Under the pieces are notes generated by a model. It was not told the DNA's origin and did not search any database. It saw only the letters and a list, made by a program, of their open reading frames with translations. A program made the translations under genes and the position numbers. A stretch of DNA of 41,325 bases. Source: Bacillota bacterium (lineage in GTDB: Bacteria > Bacillota > Desulfotomaculia > Desulfotomaculales > Desulfallaceae). The stretch lies in NCBI GenBank assembly GCA_023439185.1, contig JAEXOR010000020.1, forward strand, positions 1 through 41,325, written 5' to 3'. Below, one piece after another: positions 8,493 through 16,640 of the stretch (the first letter of the stretch is position 1; every line of letters starts with the position of its first letter).

Positions 8493-11388
8493 CTTTAACG
8501 AGCCGTTATGGTGGCTTGCGTTTCCCCTGCTGGCGGCGTTGGCCTGGTATCTGCGCCTGCCCTGGCTGCGGATGTCCGGTTCCCTCAGGCAGCGGCGCCG
8601 TGAACGACGCCGGCTGATTACCAGGCTGCTTTTGCTGGCGCTGCTGACGGCAGCCCTGTCCGGTCCCGGCCTGGTCACTGATATCAACCGCCAGGGGGTG
8701 ATCCTGGCCCTGGACGTTTCGGCCAGCGTGGGTCCGGCTCTCAGCGAGGGCGAGCAGTGGGTGCGCGGGGCGCTGGAATCAAGACCCGCCGGCGCCACCG
8801 CCGGGGTGGTGGCCTTCGGCAGCCGGGCTCTGGTTGAAGAACCGCCGGGGCTGCAGCCGTCCTTTTACCGTGCCGCCACCGACCCGGGCCGTGAGGCCAG
8901 CAACATTGGCGAGGCGTTGCGTTTTGCCAAAGCCATGCTGCCCGGCGATACCCGGCAGCGGGTGGTGCTGCTGAGCGACGGCCGGGACACCGGCGGCGAC
9001 GCCGTGGCTACGGCCCGCACCCTGCACGCCGCCGGCGCCAGGGTGGACGTGGTGCCTGTGGGCGTTCCCGCCGGCGCCGACGTGCGCTTGGAGGGACTGC
9101 ATATGCTTCCCCGGGCCCGGGCGGGGGAGCATACCCCGCTGGAAGTTCTGATTACTTCGGATGACGACGCTGCCGCCGAAATATTTTTGGAGCGGGACGG
9201 CGTACCGGTAAGTACCAAACCGGTGCGGCTTAAGGCCGGGGAAAACCGGTTCAGCCTGTCGGTTCCCGCCGGTGAGGCGGGCATGCATCGTTACCGGGTG
9301 CGGGTGGCGGTGGCAGACCGCACCCGGGATGTGTTTACCGCCAACAACGAGGCCGGCGGCGTCCAGGATGTGGCCGGGCCGCCCCGGGTGCTGGTGGTAT
9401 CGCCGTCGGCTGCTGAAGCCGGTCCCCTGGTCCGCGCCCTGGAGGCTTCGGGCCGGGCCGGGGTTAAGGTGGTCAATCCCGGAGCGGTGCCCCGGGGCGC
9501 CGTGGAATGGGCGGGTTACCAGGCGGTATTTTTGGTAAATACCCCGGCTTTCACGCTGGGGGAACAGGTAATGGGCGAAATAGAAAGCTTTGTGCGGGAC
9601 GGGGGCGGCGGACTGGTGATGGTGGGCGGTCCGGACTCCTTCGGGCCCGGCGGCTACGCCGGCACTCCGGTGGAACGGGTACTGCCCGTGGAAATGGATA
9701 TTCAGGGCCGGGGAGAACTGCCTTCCCTGGGTTTGGTACTGGTAATCGATAAATCAGGCAGTATGAGCGGCAATGCCGGCGGCGCCGAGAAAATGGCGCT
9801 GGCCCGGGAAGCGGCCGCCCGCAGTATATCCATGCTCACCGAACGTGACCAGGTGGGCCTGCTGGCCTTTGACAGCCTGCCCTGGTGGGTGGTCCCGCCG
9901 GGTCCGCTCACCGATCAGGAAGAATTGCGCCGGGTCATTGAGAGCATCCAGGCCGACGGGGGTACGGAGATTTATCCGCCGCTTTTAGGGGCTTACCAGG
10001 CGCTGCGGGACATGCACACCCAGGTAAAGCACATCATCCTGCTAACCGACGGCATGTCCGCCAGTGGCGGCGACTACCAGGCGCTGCTGGATGATATCCG
10101 TTCCGCCGGCATCACTTTAAGTACGGTGGCGGTGGGGGAGGAAGCGGACGCCGGTATGCTGCAGGCCCTGTCCGAACTGGGCCGGGGCCGGTTTTACGCC
10201 GTGGCGGAAGCCGCAAGCATTCCTTCCATCTTCACCAAGGAAACGGTCATGGCTACCCGCAGTTTCGCCGTTAATGAACGCTTTTACCCCCGGGTGGCGG
10301 GATCGGCCGCCATGCTGCGGGGTCTGGAAAACGTGCCGCCCCTGGACGGGTATATAACAGTGACGTCCAAAGACTTGGGCGAAACACCCCTGGTCTCCCA
10401 TAAGGGTGATCCCGTGCTGGCTGCCTGGCAATACGGCCTGGGACGGGCAGTGGCCTGGACGCCGGATACCGGCGGGCGCTGGAGCGCCGCCTGGGCCGGC
10501 AGCGAAATGTTCCCGCGGCTGTGGGGCAACGTGCTGTCATGGATTTTACCCGCCGGCAGCACCGGTTCGCTGTACGTGGAGACCAGTGTTACCGATTCCC
10601 CCGGTGCCGGACAGATGCTTGAGATCAGTGTTGAAGACCCGGGCGACTGGCAGCAAGTGCGAACTTTAAGCGCCCTGGTTACCGGACCGGACGGCTCAGT
10701 GGCCACAGTGCACCTGGCGCCGGCCGGACCCGGACGCTATGCGGCCAAACTGGCCGTTGAAAACCCCGGGGCCTATCTGGTTAACATTAATGATGTCAGC
10801 GGGGAAAATGGCGCGCTGCTGGCCAGGGGCGGCGCCGTGGTCCCATACCCCGATGAATACCGGGAAACCGGTGTGGACGAGGAATCATTAAGGGCCATAG
10901 CCGCCGCCGGGGGGGGCACGGTGCTGGATAAACCGGAGCAGGTGTACGCCGATAATCTTCCCGCGGTGCGGGCCCGGCGCGATCTGGCCCCGTACCTGCT
11001 GGCGCTGGCCGCGCTGCTGTGGCTGGCGGATGTGGCGGGGCGCCGGCTGGTGTTCGGGGCGGAGGAGCGTGCGGTCTTGCAGGGAATGGGGCAATCTTTA
11101 CGCCGGCGGCTCCGGCCGGTGCGCCCGGTGGCAGAGGGGCACTCCGCCTGGATCGGCAATCCCCTCTTACGGGTGCAGGATCTGCGCCGCCGACGCGGCG
11201 GAGGTCCGGAGACCTCAGCTGGTGACGCTGTAAAGGAAGGGCAGCGCGAAGCACCGGCGCATACCCGGCAGGAAGTTCCTGTCCAGCCGGTCGCCGATGT
11301 ACCGGAACAGCCCGCCGGAACTGCCGTTGCCGGACAGGAAACCGCGTCCCGCCTGCTGGAGGCCAAGCGCCGCCGGGAAAAGAAGTAA
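8482..11388 (+). CDS. Large membrane protein with two VWA domains and a glutamine-amidotransferase-like domain
   Basis: A 968-residue protein starting with GTG 8482, overlapping the previous gene by 11 bases. Two N-terminal membrane segments (about 10-28 and 46-64) are followed by a first VWA domain (DVSAS, 78-82) and a CARDB-like beta region. Next comes a domain like those annotated as glutamine amidotransferase-like (about 295-400, with GGGGLVMVGGPDSFGPGGY), then a second VWA domain (DKSGS at 423-427, TDG near 515). A C-terminal membrane helix lies near 835-855, followed by a cytoplasmic tail rich in Arg/Glu/Pro. The architecture matches VWA proteins encoded next to MoxR/DUF58. No catalytic triad for amidotransferase activity is evident, so that domain is probably structural. 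Confidence 0.9.
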   Translation: MGVSFNEPLWWLAFPLLAALAWYLRLPWLRMSGSLRQRRRERRRLITRLLLLALLTAALSGPGLVTDINRQGVILALDVSASVGPALSEGEQWVRGALESRPAGATAGVVAFGSRALVEEPPGLQPSFYRAATDPGREASNIGEALRFAKAMLPGDTRQRVVLLSDGRDTGGDAVATARTLHAAGARVDVVPVGVPAGADVRLEGLHMLPRARAGEHTPLEVLITSDDDAAAEIFLERDGVPVSTKPVRLKAGENRFSLSVPAGEAGMHRYRVRVAVADRTRDVFTANNEAGGVQDVAGPPRVLVVSPSAAEAGPLVRALEASGRAGVKVVNPGAVPRGAVEWAGYQAVFLVNTPAFTLGEQVMGEIESFVRDGGGGLVMVGGPDSFGPGGYAGTPVERVLPVEMDIQGRGELPSLGLVLVIDKSGSMSGNAGGAEKMALAREAAARSISMLTERDQVGLLAFDSLPWWVVPPGPLTDQEELRRVIESIQADGGTEIYPPLLGAYQALRDMHTQVKHIILLTDGMSASGGDYQALLDDIRSAGITLSTVAVGEEADAGMLQALSELGRGRFYAVAEAASIPSIFTKETVMATRSFAVNERFYPRVAGSAAMLRGLENVPPLDGYITVTSKDLGETPLVSHKGDPVLAAWQYGLGRAVAWTPDTGGRWSAAWAGSEMFPRLWGNVLSWILPAGSTGSLYVETSVTDSPGAGQMLEISVEDPGDWQQVRTLSALVTGPDGSVATVHLAPAGPGRYAAKLAVENPGAYLVNINDVSGENGALLARGGAVVPYPDEYRETGVDEESLRAIAAAGGGTVLDKPEQVYADNLPAVRARRDLAPYLLALAALLWLADVAGRRLVFGAEERAVLQGMGQSLRRRLRPVRPVAEGHSAWIGNPLLRVQDLRRRRGGGPETSAGDAVKEGQREAPAHTRQEVPVQPVADVPEQPAGTAVAGQETASRLLEAKRRREKK

Positions 11389-11399
11389 ATTTCGGGGCA

Positions 11400-12050
11400 C
11401 TATTCCGGAATAATGTAAAAAACAATCATCAGGTAGTGGGTCACGCTGCCCGCCACGATAAACAGATGAAAAATTTCGTGGAAGCCGAACCGGTTGGGGA
11501 AAAAGTTCAGGCATTTGGTGGCGTAGATCAGCGCCCCGACAGTGTAGACCACTCCGCCGGCCACCATCATGATAATGCCGCCCAGGGGGATGGTTTTAAC
11601 CAGCATGGCGAAGGGCACCAGGGCAATCCAGCCCAGGGACAGGTAAAATGCCGTGGATACAGCCCGCGGGGCGTGCAATAAAAACATTTTCAGAATAATG
11701 CCGATGCCGGCCAGTACCCACACCGCGATCAGCATCGTCCACCGCCAGGCGCCGCCGAGGCCATAGTAGAAGACCGGCGTGTACGAACCGGCAATCAGGA
11801 TGTAGATGGCGACGTGGTCGATTTTACGCAGGAACAGCTCTTTGCGCGGTGAGGTTTTAATCCAGTGGTACAGTGAACTGGCCCCGTAAAGCAGCACCAG
11901 GCTGGTGCCGTAAATGGTCATTACCAGGAGCTTGGGAGGTTCATTCCAGGTGCTGACGATTAAAAACACCAGCCCGGCGATGGCCGTTAAAAAGGCGATA
12001 AAATGGGTCAAGGTATTGACAGGCTCCTTCATGCCCAGAAAACTTTTCAT
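11400..12050 (-). CDS. trhA: PAQR-family membrane protein (hemolysin III / TrhA type)
   Basis: Minus-strand gene for a 216-residue protein with seven predicted membrane segments. Family marks visible: EPVNTLTHFI near the N-terminus, the first helix SSLYHW with its histidine, KIDHVAIYILIAGSYTP, and the last helix with FHEIFHLFIVAGSVTHY, whose histidines are the expected zinc ligands of the PAQR fold. The start at 12050 is chosen because GGAGAG stands nine bases upstream; an in-frame ATG at 12071 has no such site. Bacterial members are linked to membrane-lipid or fluidity homeostasis and usually are not toxins despite the name. It converges on the VWA gene with only 11 bp between stops. Confidence 0.9.
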   Translation of the reverse strand: MKSFLGMKEPVNTLTHFIAFLTAIAGLVFLIVSTWNEPPKLLVMTIYGTSLVLLYGASSLYHWIKTSPRKELFLRKIDHVAIYILIAGSYTPVFYYGLGGAWRWTMLIAVWVLAGIGIILKMFLLHAPRAVSTAFYLSLGWIALVPFAMLVKTIPLGGIIMMVAGGVVYTVGALIYATKCLNFFPNRFGFHEIFHLFIVAGSVTHYLMIVFYIIPE

Positions 12051-12097
12051 TAATAAACTCTCCACTTCCATATTAGTAGCGATTTATCACTATAGTT

Positions 12098-12126
12098 ATT
12101 ATAATCATATTGACAGGGATTTAAAA
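12098..12126 (-). promoter_or_regulatory. Possible promoter of the PAQR gene
   Basis: On the minus strand a perfect TATAAT (12103-12098) lies about 48 bases before the chosen start, in an AT-rich gap. The -35 region at the 17-base position (TTTTAA, 12126-12121) is weak. Confidence 0.35.
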
Positions 12127-12185
12127 AGCGACTTTTCATTAAACTTTATTAAACATACAATTTTTTTTTTGCCGGGATAACAACA

Positions 12186-12890
12186 ATGACGGAACTGAGA
12201 ATGCCTGAAAACATAGTGCCGGCCCGTTTCCTGGAGCGCCTGAACCGGTTTGTGGCCCGTGTCGTGGTAGACGGCAAGGAAGCGCTGGTCCATGTACCCA
12301 GTTCCGGACGCATGCGGGAACTGCTGACGCCCGGAGCCGCGGTTTATTTGCGACCGGCCGCCGGGCCGGGTCGCCGCACCGCTTATACACTGTTGCTGGT
12401 TGATTACGGCGGCACACTGATATCGGTGGACTCGCTGCTGCCCAACCGGTTGCTGTACCATGCTTTCCGGCGCCGCGCACTGACCGGTTTTGAAACTTAC
12501 TCTGAAATCCGCCGGGAAGTGGCCTACCGCGACGGCCGGATTGATTTCCTGCTTGCCGGGGAAAGGGACCGGTGCCTGGTAGAGGTGAAGTCCGTCACCC
12601 TGGTGCAGAATGGTGAGGCCCGCTTCCCAGACGCGCCGACGCAACGGGGAACCAGACATCTGCGGGAGCTTGCCCACGCCGTGGGCGAAGGCTGCCGGGC
12701 GGCGGTGATCTTCGTGGTGCAGCGGGACGACGGCATATATTTCAGGCCCAACGACGAACGCGACCGGGAATTCGGCGCGGCGTTGCGGTTGGTCCGCCGG
12801 CAGGGTGTGGAAGTGCTGGCCTGGAGCTGCCTGGTTGAATTGACCCGGGTGCGCCTGCTGAAACCGCTGCCGGTGCTAGTTGATCGCTGA
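12186..12890 (+). CDS. sfsA: SfsA-family protein (DNA/RNA-binding, nuclease fold)
   Basis: A 234-residue SfsA protein. The N-terminal OB-like part has ARFLERLNRF and HVPSSGRMREL, both typical. The C-terminal PD-(D/E)XK-type fold shows RID (D120) and the paired LVEVKSVTL (E133, K135), then TQRGTRHLREL. SfsA was first described as a sugar fermentation stimulation protein that binds DNA; nuclease activity is suggested by the fold. The ATG at 12186 has only a weak upstream site (CCGGGATAA); an internal ATG at 12201 is possible. It is divergent from the PAQR gene and followed by a hairpin terminator, so it is probably transcribed alone. Confidence 0.93.
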   Translation: MTELRMPENIVPARFLERLNRFVARVVVDGKEALVHVPSSGRMRELLTPGAAVYLRPAAGPGRRTAYTLLLVDYGGTLISVDSLLPNRLLYHAFRRRALTGFETYSEIRREVAYRDGRIDFLLAGERDRCLVEVKSVTLVQNGEARFPDAPTQRGTRHLRELAHAVGEGCRAAVIFVVQRDDGIYFRPNDERDREFGAALRLVRRQGVEVLAWSCLVELTRVRLLKPLPVLVDR

Positions 12891-12922
12891 ACTGAGCAAG
12901 TAATAAAAAAAGAAGTGCTTAA

Positions 12923-12963
12923 AAAAGCGCGCTCGGGACTGATGGATGGGCGGCGCTTTTCTA
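12923..12963 (+). terminator. Probable terminator after sfsA
   Basis: Arms AAAAGCGC (12923-12930) and GCGCTTTT (12953-12960) are exact reverse complements with a 22-base loop and T-rich 3' arm, 33 bp after the sfsA stop. The long loop lowers certainty. Confidence 0.6.
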
Positions 12964-13002
12964 TTGTCGCCAAAATTTTTATGGAATTTTTACTTTCGGT
13001 AG

Positions 13003-13021
13003 TGACAAAAAGTAGTTGTCA
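13003..13021 (+). promoter_or_regulatory. Inverted repeat overlapping a -35 element (candidate operator)
   Basis: TGACAA at 13003-13008 and TTGTCA at 13016-13021 are perfect inverted arms around 7 bases. The right arm is exactly the -35 hexamer of the symporter promoter, so a bound protein would block or modulate RNA polymerase. Confidence 0.45.
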
Positions 13022-13044
13022 AATCCTATAAAAAAAGCTATAAT
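13016..13044 (+). promoter_or_regulatory. Sigma-A-type promoter for the SLC13 symporter
   Basis: TTGTCA (13016-13021), a spacer of exactly 17 bases, and a consensus TATAAT (13039-13044). It predicts a start near 13051 and a leader of about 200 nt before the ATG at 13255. Confidence 0.7.
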
Positions 13045-13050
13045 CACTAT

Positions 13051-13254
13051 AAGTTACATTATGCACAAACTCGTTTGTCACCTGCTGTGGCCCAAAGGAC
13101 CGGAGCAGAAGCCGGTTGCAGGGGAGGGATGTACAGAAAAAGTGTTTTTTTTCAAGTACCAAAGTGATATATTTCACTAATCTAAAGAACTAATCTCTAT
13201 TTATTCATGTAATTGATTGAACAAAATTAATTTGTTATAAGTGGGGTGGTTAAA
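13051..13254 (+). promoter_or_regulatory. Long structured leader of the SLC13 gene
   Basis: Stretch without a gene. It holds a nested fold: outer arms CCTGC (13081-13085) and GCAGG (13118-13122) enclosing a hairpin ACCGG (13099-13103) / CCGGT (13112-13116). Further on are two dyads: AGTGA-N6-TCACT at 13163-13178, with the spacing of CRP/FNR-family sites, and AACAAA-N5-TTTGTT at 13220-13236. The ribosome binding site GGGGTGG (13243-13249) precedes the start. I do not recognise a known riboswitch; regulation by a protein or by an unknown leader element is inference. Confidence 0.4.
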
Positions 13255-14769
13255 ATGAATAATACCACACAAGCAACAACCGCTGGTCAGCTGGTTATAA
13301 CCGAAAAAAAATCAAAAATATTTGCGGAAGAAGGCCGCAGGTTAGCCTTTGCTCTACTTGGGATAGCGCTTTTTGCACTATTTTATTTCATGCCGTCCCT
13401 GCCTCCGGCTATTGACCCGGCCGGCGAAGCTTTTGAATTATCCCGGGAAGCGCAGTTGTCCATCGGTCTTTTTCTTCTGGCCGGGATCTGGTGGGTTTTT
13501 GAAGTAATCCCCATTGGCGTTACCAGTATCACCATCGGCGTTGTCCAGGCAGCCTTTATGATTCGCCCGGCAACAGTGGCCTTTGCCAACTTTATGGATC
13601 CGTCGGTATTATTCATTCTCGGTTCGCTGATGTTGGGGCTGGCCTTTACCAAGGCCGGTGTTACCACACGATTGGCATTTAAAATGCTCACCATTGTGGG
13701 AGAGGACTCCCGGAAAATTCTGCTGGGCGTGTTTGTTGTCACTGCCGGTCTTACCCACCTAATGGCGCATACCGCGGTGGCAGCTACTATGTTCCCGCTG
13801 ATGCTTGTCATCATGAGCATGTACGGTAAAGTGGATGAGCCCAGTAATTTCGGCCGGGCAATGTTCATCGGCATGGCGTATTCAGCCGGAGCCGGCAGTA
13901 TGATTACATTACTGGGAGCGGCCCGGGCGCCGGTGGCGTTGGGATTTTTCCAGGAGTTTACAGGCAATAACGTTTCGTTTATCGAAATGTCCAAAATGAT
14001 GGTCCTCTTCGGTTGGGGTACCGTATTTTTGGTGTGGTTCCTGCTGTGCTACGTTTTCTTCAAGCCTGAACAGCTTAAGATTGAAGGTCTGCGGAAAAAG
14101 GTTGATGAAGTTAAATCACAAATGGGGCCCATGTCGGCCAAGGAGATTTTTGTTATCGTCCTGACACTTACCGTGGTGGCCATCCTGGCGCTGCAGAACT
14201 TTATTCCGGCCCTGCAGAGCATGAACAAGGCGGTTCCCATGCTGGTGGCGGCGATACTGTTGTTCATGACCAAACTGTTTACGGTGGAAGACCTGGAAAA
14301 GGGAATTCCCTGGAACATCGTACTGCTTTTCGGCGGGGCCATGAGCATCGGTTATGCTTTATGGGAGACCGGCGCCGCGCAGTGGATGGCCGTCAACTGG
14401 CTGGGTATGTTTGAAAACGCTCACTGGCTGGTGTTCGTCCTGGCTATTGCCTTGCTGATTATAGTGATGACCAACTTTATCATGAACGTGGCCGCCATAG
14501 CCATCACACTGCCGGTGGCGCTGGTTGTCGCGGACTATATGGGTGTAAACCCGTACCTGATTCTTTACGCGTCGCTGTCCATGGCCGCTCTGCCGTTCAT
14601 GCTGCTGGTGGGCGCGGCGCCAAACGCCATTGCCTACCAATCCAAGCAATTTACCACCGGCCAGTTTTTCCTGGTGGGTATACCCTTCACCCTGATCGTT
14701 CTGGCCATGGTGGCGCTGTTCGCGCTGGTGGTCTGGCCGCTGCTGGGCGTCCCGGCGCTGATAAAATAG
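13255..14769 (+). CDS. SLC13/DASS family anion (dicarboxylate or sulfate) symporter
   Basis: A 504-residue inner-membrane transporter starting at ATG 13255; the in-frame GTG at 13246 lies inside the ribosome binding site. It has about 11-12 membrane segments. Family marks include the early GIWWVFEVIPIGVTS block, the FMDPSVLFILGSLMLGLAFTK stretch, a THLMAHTAVAATMFP helix hairpin in the first half, and TNFIMNVAAIAITLP with LLVGAAPNAIAYQS in the second half, matching the paired substrate/sodium-binding SNT-type motifs of the family (here varied). Substrate is probably a dicarboxylate such as succinate or fumarate, or sulfate; sequence alone does not decide. It is monocistronic, between a strong promoter and a terminator. 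Confidence 0.88.
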   Translation: MNNTTQATTAGQLVITEKKSKIFAEEGRRLAFALLGIALFALFYFMPSLPPAIDPAGEAFELSREAQLSIGLFLLAGIWWVFEVIPIGVTSITIGVVQAAFMIRPATVAFANFMDPSVLFILGSLMLGLAFTKAGVTTRLAFKMLTIVGEDSRKILLGVFVVTAGLTHLMAHTAVAATMFPLMLVIMSMYGKVDEPSNFGRAMFIGMAYSAGAGSMITLLGAARAPVALGFFQEFTGNNVSFIEMSKMMVLFGWGTVFLVWFLLCYVFFKPEQLKIEGLRKKVDEVKSQMGPMSAKEIFVIVLTLTVVAILALQNFIPALQSMNKAVPMLVAAILLFMTKLFTVEDLEKGIPWNIVLLFGGAMSIGYALWETGAAQWMAVNWLGMFENAHWLVFVLAIALLIIVMTNFIMNVAAIAITLPVALVVADYMGVNPYLILYASLSMAALPFMLLVGAAPNAIAYQSKQFTTGQFFLVGIPFTLIVLAMVALFALVVWPLLGVPALIK

Positions 14770-14800
14770 ACTCATAGAACAGAATACGCAATATACATAC

Positions 14801-14837
14801 AACCGCCCGGCTTTCCCCCGGACGGTTGTTTTATTTT
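14801..14837 (+). terminator. Rho-independent terminator after the SLC13 gene
   Basis: AACCGCCCGG (14801-14810) pairs with CCGGACGGTT (14818-14827) with one mismatch around a 7-base loop, followed by GTTTTATTTT. It stands 31 bp after the stop. Confidence 0.85.
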
Positions 14838-14863
14838 GAGGGAACTGAAAGAGCGCGCTTTTG

Positions 14864-14893
14864 TTGCAGGGATTTTAGACGAAAGCGGATAAA
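14864..14893 (+). promoter_or_regulatory. Possible promoter of the rRNA methyltransferase gene
   Basis: TTGCAG (14864-14869), 18 bases, then GATAAA (14888-14893), about 40 bases before the start. Only a moderate match to consensus. Confidence 0.35.
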
Positions 14894-14934
14894 ATAGATC
14901 AGTAATTGAAATTTATTCCTTGGGAGTGCGTACT

Positions 14935-16284
14935 GTGGATAGAGAAGCCGAAATTGAAATTACCGGCATTAATCACCAGGGAGAAGGGGTAGGCCGCCTG
15001 GAAGGCCTGGTTGTATTCGTGCCCGGCGCCGTGCCGGGTGAACGGGTATCGATACGCCTGACCGATGTGCGCCGCAGTTACGCCAGGGGAGTATTGCTGA
15101 AAAACCATGCCCCCGCTGCCGAACGGGTGGCACCCGGCTGCCCACTGGCGGAGAATTGCGGCGGGTGTGCCCTGCAGCATATTGCCTACCCGGCGCAGTT
15201 GCGTCTGAAAACCGAACTGGTTCGGCAAACCCTGGCCCGTACCGGTGGCGTCTCTGATATACCGGTACGGGACATTATCGGCATGATCGACCCGTGGCAC
15301 TATCGTAATAACGTGCAGTTCAAGGTGCGGCGGATTAACGGGCGCGTTGCGCTGGGTTTTTACGCCCGGGAATCCCACCAGATGGTTAAGGATGGAGAAA
15401 TGCAGGACAGCGCTTGTCTTCTGGCGCACCGGGAACTGAACCGCGTGGCGGATGCCGTGCGGGTGCTGCTTGAGGAATGGAGTTCTGTTATGTTGCCCGC
15501 TGAAGTTGCTTTGCGCCGGGGCGGCGCCGGTGAGATAATGATCATCCTGGGCAGCGATACCGGTCCGGCGGAGGTTAACCGCGGCGAAAGCCGTTATCAG
15601 GCTCTGGCCGGTGAGATTATATCCATACCAGGTGTAGTGTCGGTGGTGGAACATACCTGCGGCCGGGGCAGGAATTCCGGCGGGCGGTATTTTACCCTGG
15701 CCGGACGGGATTTTATCGTTGATGAACTGGATGAGTTGAAGTTTCGTATTTCCGCCCTGTCCTTTTATCAGGTCAACCCGGCCCAGACAGCGGTGTTGTA
15801 CAGCAAAGCGCTTGAATACTGTGATCTGCAGGGCGGTGATAGCGTGGCGGACGCATACTGCGGCGTGGGCACCATTGCCCTTTACACGGCGCGTTTTGCC
15901 GGGGAGGTGCGTGGTTATGAAGTGGTGGCCCGGGCGGTGGAGGACGCCAGAGCAAATACCGCTTTAAACGGAATTAAAAATGCCCGGTTTTACGCCGGCG
16001 CGGTAGAAAAGGTCCTGCCGGAGCAAGTGGCTGCCGGATACCGGCCCGATGTGGTGGTGCTGGACCCGCCCCGGGCGGGCTGCCGGCCTGAGGTGCTGCA
16101 GGCCGCAGCCCAAAGCGGTGCCAGGCGGGTAGTCTACGTTTCCTGCGACCCGGCCACCCTGGCCCGGGACATTGCCCGCCTGACTGCCTTGGGCTATGCG
16201 CTGGTGGAAGTTCAGCCCGTGGATATGTTTCCGCATACGACGCATTGCGAGGCCGTCGTGAGGGTTGAGAGGCTGAAAGGCTGA
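14935..16284 (+). CDS. rlmD: RlmD/TrmA-family 23S rRNA (uracil-C5)-methyltransferase
   Basis: A 449-residue S-adenosylmethionine-dependent enzyme that methylates uracil C5 in rRNA. GTG 14935 is chosen because GGAG lies nine bases upstream; TTG 14920 and GTG 14926 precede or overlap that site. An N-terminal TRAM domain (about 1-55) is followed by cysteines C69, C75, C78 and probably C161 for a 4Fe-4S cluster, the SAM-binding block VADAYCGVGTIALYTA, the DPPRAGC motif, and the catalytic nucleophile in VSCDPATLARD (C404). All expected catalytic residues are present. In Firmicutes this family includes the dual-specific RlmCD, so the exact target is uncertain. It is the last GC-rich core gene before the island. 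Confidence 0.9.
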   Translation: MDREAEIEITGINHQGEGVGRLEGLVVFVPGAVPGERVSIRLTDVRRSYARGVLLKNHAPAAERVAPGCPLAENCGGCALQHIAYPAQLRLKTELVRQTLARTGGVSDIPVRDIIGMIDPWHYRNNVQFKVRRINGRVALGFYARESHQMVKDGEMQDSACLLAHRELNRVADAVRVLLEEWSSVMLPAEVALRRGGAGEIMIILGSDTGPAEVNRGESRYQALAGEIISIPGVVSVVEHTCGRGRNSGGRYFTLAGRDFIVDELDELKFRISALSFYQVNPAQTAVLYSKALEYCDLQGGDSVADAYCGVGTIALYTARFAGEVRGYEVVARAVEDARANTALNGIKNARFYAGAVEKVLPEQVAAGYRPDVVVLDPPRAGCRPEVLQAAAQSGARRVVYVSCDPATLARDIARLTALGYALVEVQPVDMFPHTTHCEAVVRVERLKG

Positions 16285-16325
16285 TGAATAGAGGATTTGA
16301 TGGGATTGGGTAAATTAAATAACCC

Positions 16326-16337
16326 TTGTATATACAA
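16326..16337. promoter_or_regulatory. Perfect 12-bp palindrome near the island edge
   Basis: TTGTATATACAA is fully self-complementary. It lies 42 bp after the rlmD stop and about 80 bp before the Fic promoter. Operators of HTH regulators often look like this; it could equally be part of the junction. Confidence 0.35.
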
Positions 16338-16403
16338 AAAAGATGTACTATAGGAGAAGCTTTCTTGGGACTTGAATATAAAGCAGCTGGCTGGTGGACA
16401 GTT

Positions 16404-16432
16404 TTGAATTCTCGATGACAATATAGTATAAT
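16404..16432 (+). promoter_or_regulatory. Promoter of the antitoxin-Fic operon
   Basis: TTGAAT (16404-16409), a 17-base spacer, and a perfect TATAAT (16427-16432), with the antitoxin ATG 23 bases after the -10 element and an AAGGTGG ribosome binding site between. Confidence 0.65.
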
Positions 16433-16454
16433 ATATAGAGAAGGTGGTGTTCAT

Positions 16455-16640
16455 ATGAGAGATTTGGAAAAGCTAATTGATGAGGTTAACGGCTCAATGT
16501 CAATGGAAGGCATGCCGCTTACTCAAACTGATAAAGATAGAATCAGACGTTGTGCAGGCAATGATAAACTGGTTGAAGAAACGATAGCTGAACTCATAAA
16601 AAAACATACCGTTGTCAAAGGCTATAGCCATGAACAATAA
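16455..16640 (+). CDS. VbhA-like antitoxin of the Fic toxin
   Basis: A 61-residue protein that would inhibit the Fic enzyme encoded next. Residues 14-19 read SMSMEG, which fits the inhibitory helix consensus (S/T)xxxE(G/N) used by class I Fic antitoxins to block ATP gamma-phosphate placement; E18 is the key residue. The remaining sequence is compatible with the small helical VbhA fold. The start ATG has a good AAGGTGG site. Its stop overlaps the Fic start by 11 bases, so antitoxin and toxin are translationally coupled, as usual for the class. Base composition is AT-rich, unlike the preceding core genes. Confidence 0.8.
   Translation: MRDLEKLIDEVNGSMSMEGMPLTQTDKDRIRRCAGNDKLVEETIAELIKKHTVVKGYSHEQ

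Noticed and set aside
7767..8798. 343-codon minus-strand frame
   Set aside because: It spans two well-supported VWA genes and encodes low-quality Arg/Gln/Pro-rich sequence, a typical shadow in GC-rich DNA.
11400..12050. Hemolysin toxin
   Set aside because: The hemolysin III name is historical; the sequence is a PAQR membrane protein and nothing here indicates a cytolysin.
12110..12170. TTGACA at 12110 followed by AT-rich sequence and a T10 run, as an sfsA promoter
   Set aside because: No acceptable -10 element at 16-18 bases; the T-run alone is not evidence of a terminator here.
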